Source: JBEKDJ01 sp050014415
GTDB lineage: Bacteria; Desulfobacterota; BSN033; UBA1163
Length of the DNA stretch: 5,698 nucleotides
NCBI GenBank assembly: GCA_050014415.1
Contig: JBEKDJ010000423.1
Coordinates: forward strand, 1 to 5,698
Direction of reading: 5' to 3'
The notes under the pieces are model-generated. The model did no database searches. It was not told where the DNA came from and saw only the letters and a program-made list of their open reading frames with translations. Of this stretch, positions 5,462-5,698 are shown piece by piece (the stretch's first letter is position 1; every line of letters begins with the position of its first letter). The position numbers were made by a program, and so were the translations under genes.

Positions 5462-5698
5462 TTAATAGACTATTGCCCATATTATAAAGACAACGGTAAG
5501 TAATCCTACAATAAGGGAAGTTATTCCTATCGCACCGGAGAGAAGGTTACCCAGAACGTTAGGGAAGGGGACTTTTAACTTCTCCAATTCTTTCGCTTCA
5601 ATGAGTCTATCGTATTCCAAGGATCTTTCCTCGATAAACTCCCATTTATATATTCTACCTGTAAAGATGGAATAGTTCATGGGCCATTTGGTTGGGAC
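5462..5698 (-). CDS. small protein with one C-terminal membrane helix, probably partial at the window edge
   Basis: The minus-strand frame is open from the window edge to the stop at 5464-5462. A possible start, ATG 5680-5678, gives 72 aa, but no ribosome binding site precedes it and the frame continues upstream for the six codons available (VPTKWP), so the real start may lie outside. From that Met, residues 1-12 are uncharged or aromatic (MNYSIFTGRIYK), and residues 13-36 are strongly charged (EFIEERSLEYDR, EAKELEKLK) and probably helical. Residues about 47-71 form one hydrophobic membrane helix (LSGAIGITSLIVGLLTVVFI) ending AIVY. This is the layout of a tail-anchored or small integral membrane protein with a charged domain on one side. 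I recognise no family. It points away from the LarA-family gene, and a hairpin with T-run follows it. Confidence 0.6.
   Translation of the reverse strand, partial: VPTKWPMNYSIFTGRIYKWEFIEERSLEYDRLIEAKELEKLKVPFPNVLGNLLSGAIGITSLIVGLLTVVFIIWAIVY

Overview
The window looks like a chromosomal stretch from a mid-GC Gram-negative bacterium. A deltaproteobacterial (Desulfobacterota-type) host is my best guess, an inference from gene style rather than a phylogenetic test. Support comes from a secreted OmpA-type peptidoglycan-binding protein, a prohibitin-like SPFH protein, a LarA-family enzyme and several tiny genes with strong GGAGG-type ribosome binding sites. There are no rRNA, tRNA or CRISPR features.

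Left part (1-1112, plus strand). The 3' end of an SPFH/prohibitin-family gene is followed at short spacing by three tiny genes. These are a 63-aa protein, a 57-aa four-cysteine zinc-ribbon protein and a 58-aa protein starting at GTG 809. The first and third resemble each other along their N-terminal 20 residues, so the zinc ribbon sits between two divergent relatives. A hairpin at 1080-1110 probably ends this presumed operon.

Middle part (1113-1873). This is mostly gene-poor and decayed. Its clearest content is on the minus strand: a small excisionase/MerR-like helix-turn-helix gene (1486-1651) with a good ribosome binding site. It is broken by an exact 25-bp tandem duplication near its 5' end; removing one copy restores a clean 46-codon reading frame.

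OmpA unit (1874-2907, plus strand). This is a self-contained transcription unit: a near-consensus sigma70-type promoter, a 273-aa exported protein with a C-terminal OmpA domain, and a strong intrinsic terminator with a GAGA loop.

Right part (2908-5698). A gene-free leader of about 500 bp contains a TTGACA promoter. It is followed by a 479-aa LarA-family (DUF2088) protein that keeps the residues known to bind and use the nickel-pincer cofactor. Downstream, a strong ribosome binding site and ATG open a reading frame that stops after 18 codons, and coding-like sequence continues in several frames to 5385; I read this as a decayed gene with low confidence. At the right edge a minus-strand gene encodes a small protein with one C-terminal membrane helix, followed by a short hairpin and T-run on its own strand.

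Apart from the left small-gene cluster, the units look transcriptionally independent. The window shows no evidence of one pathway linking them.
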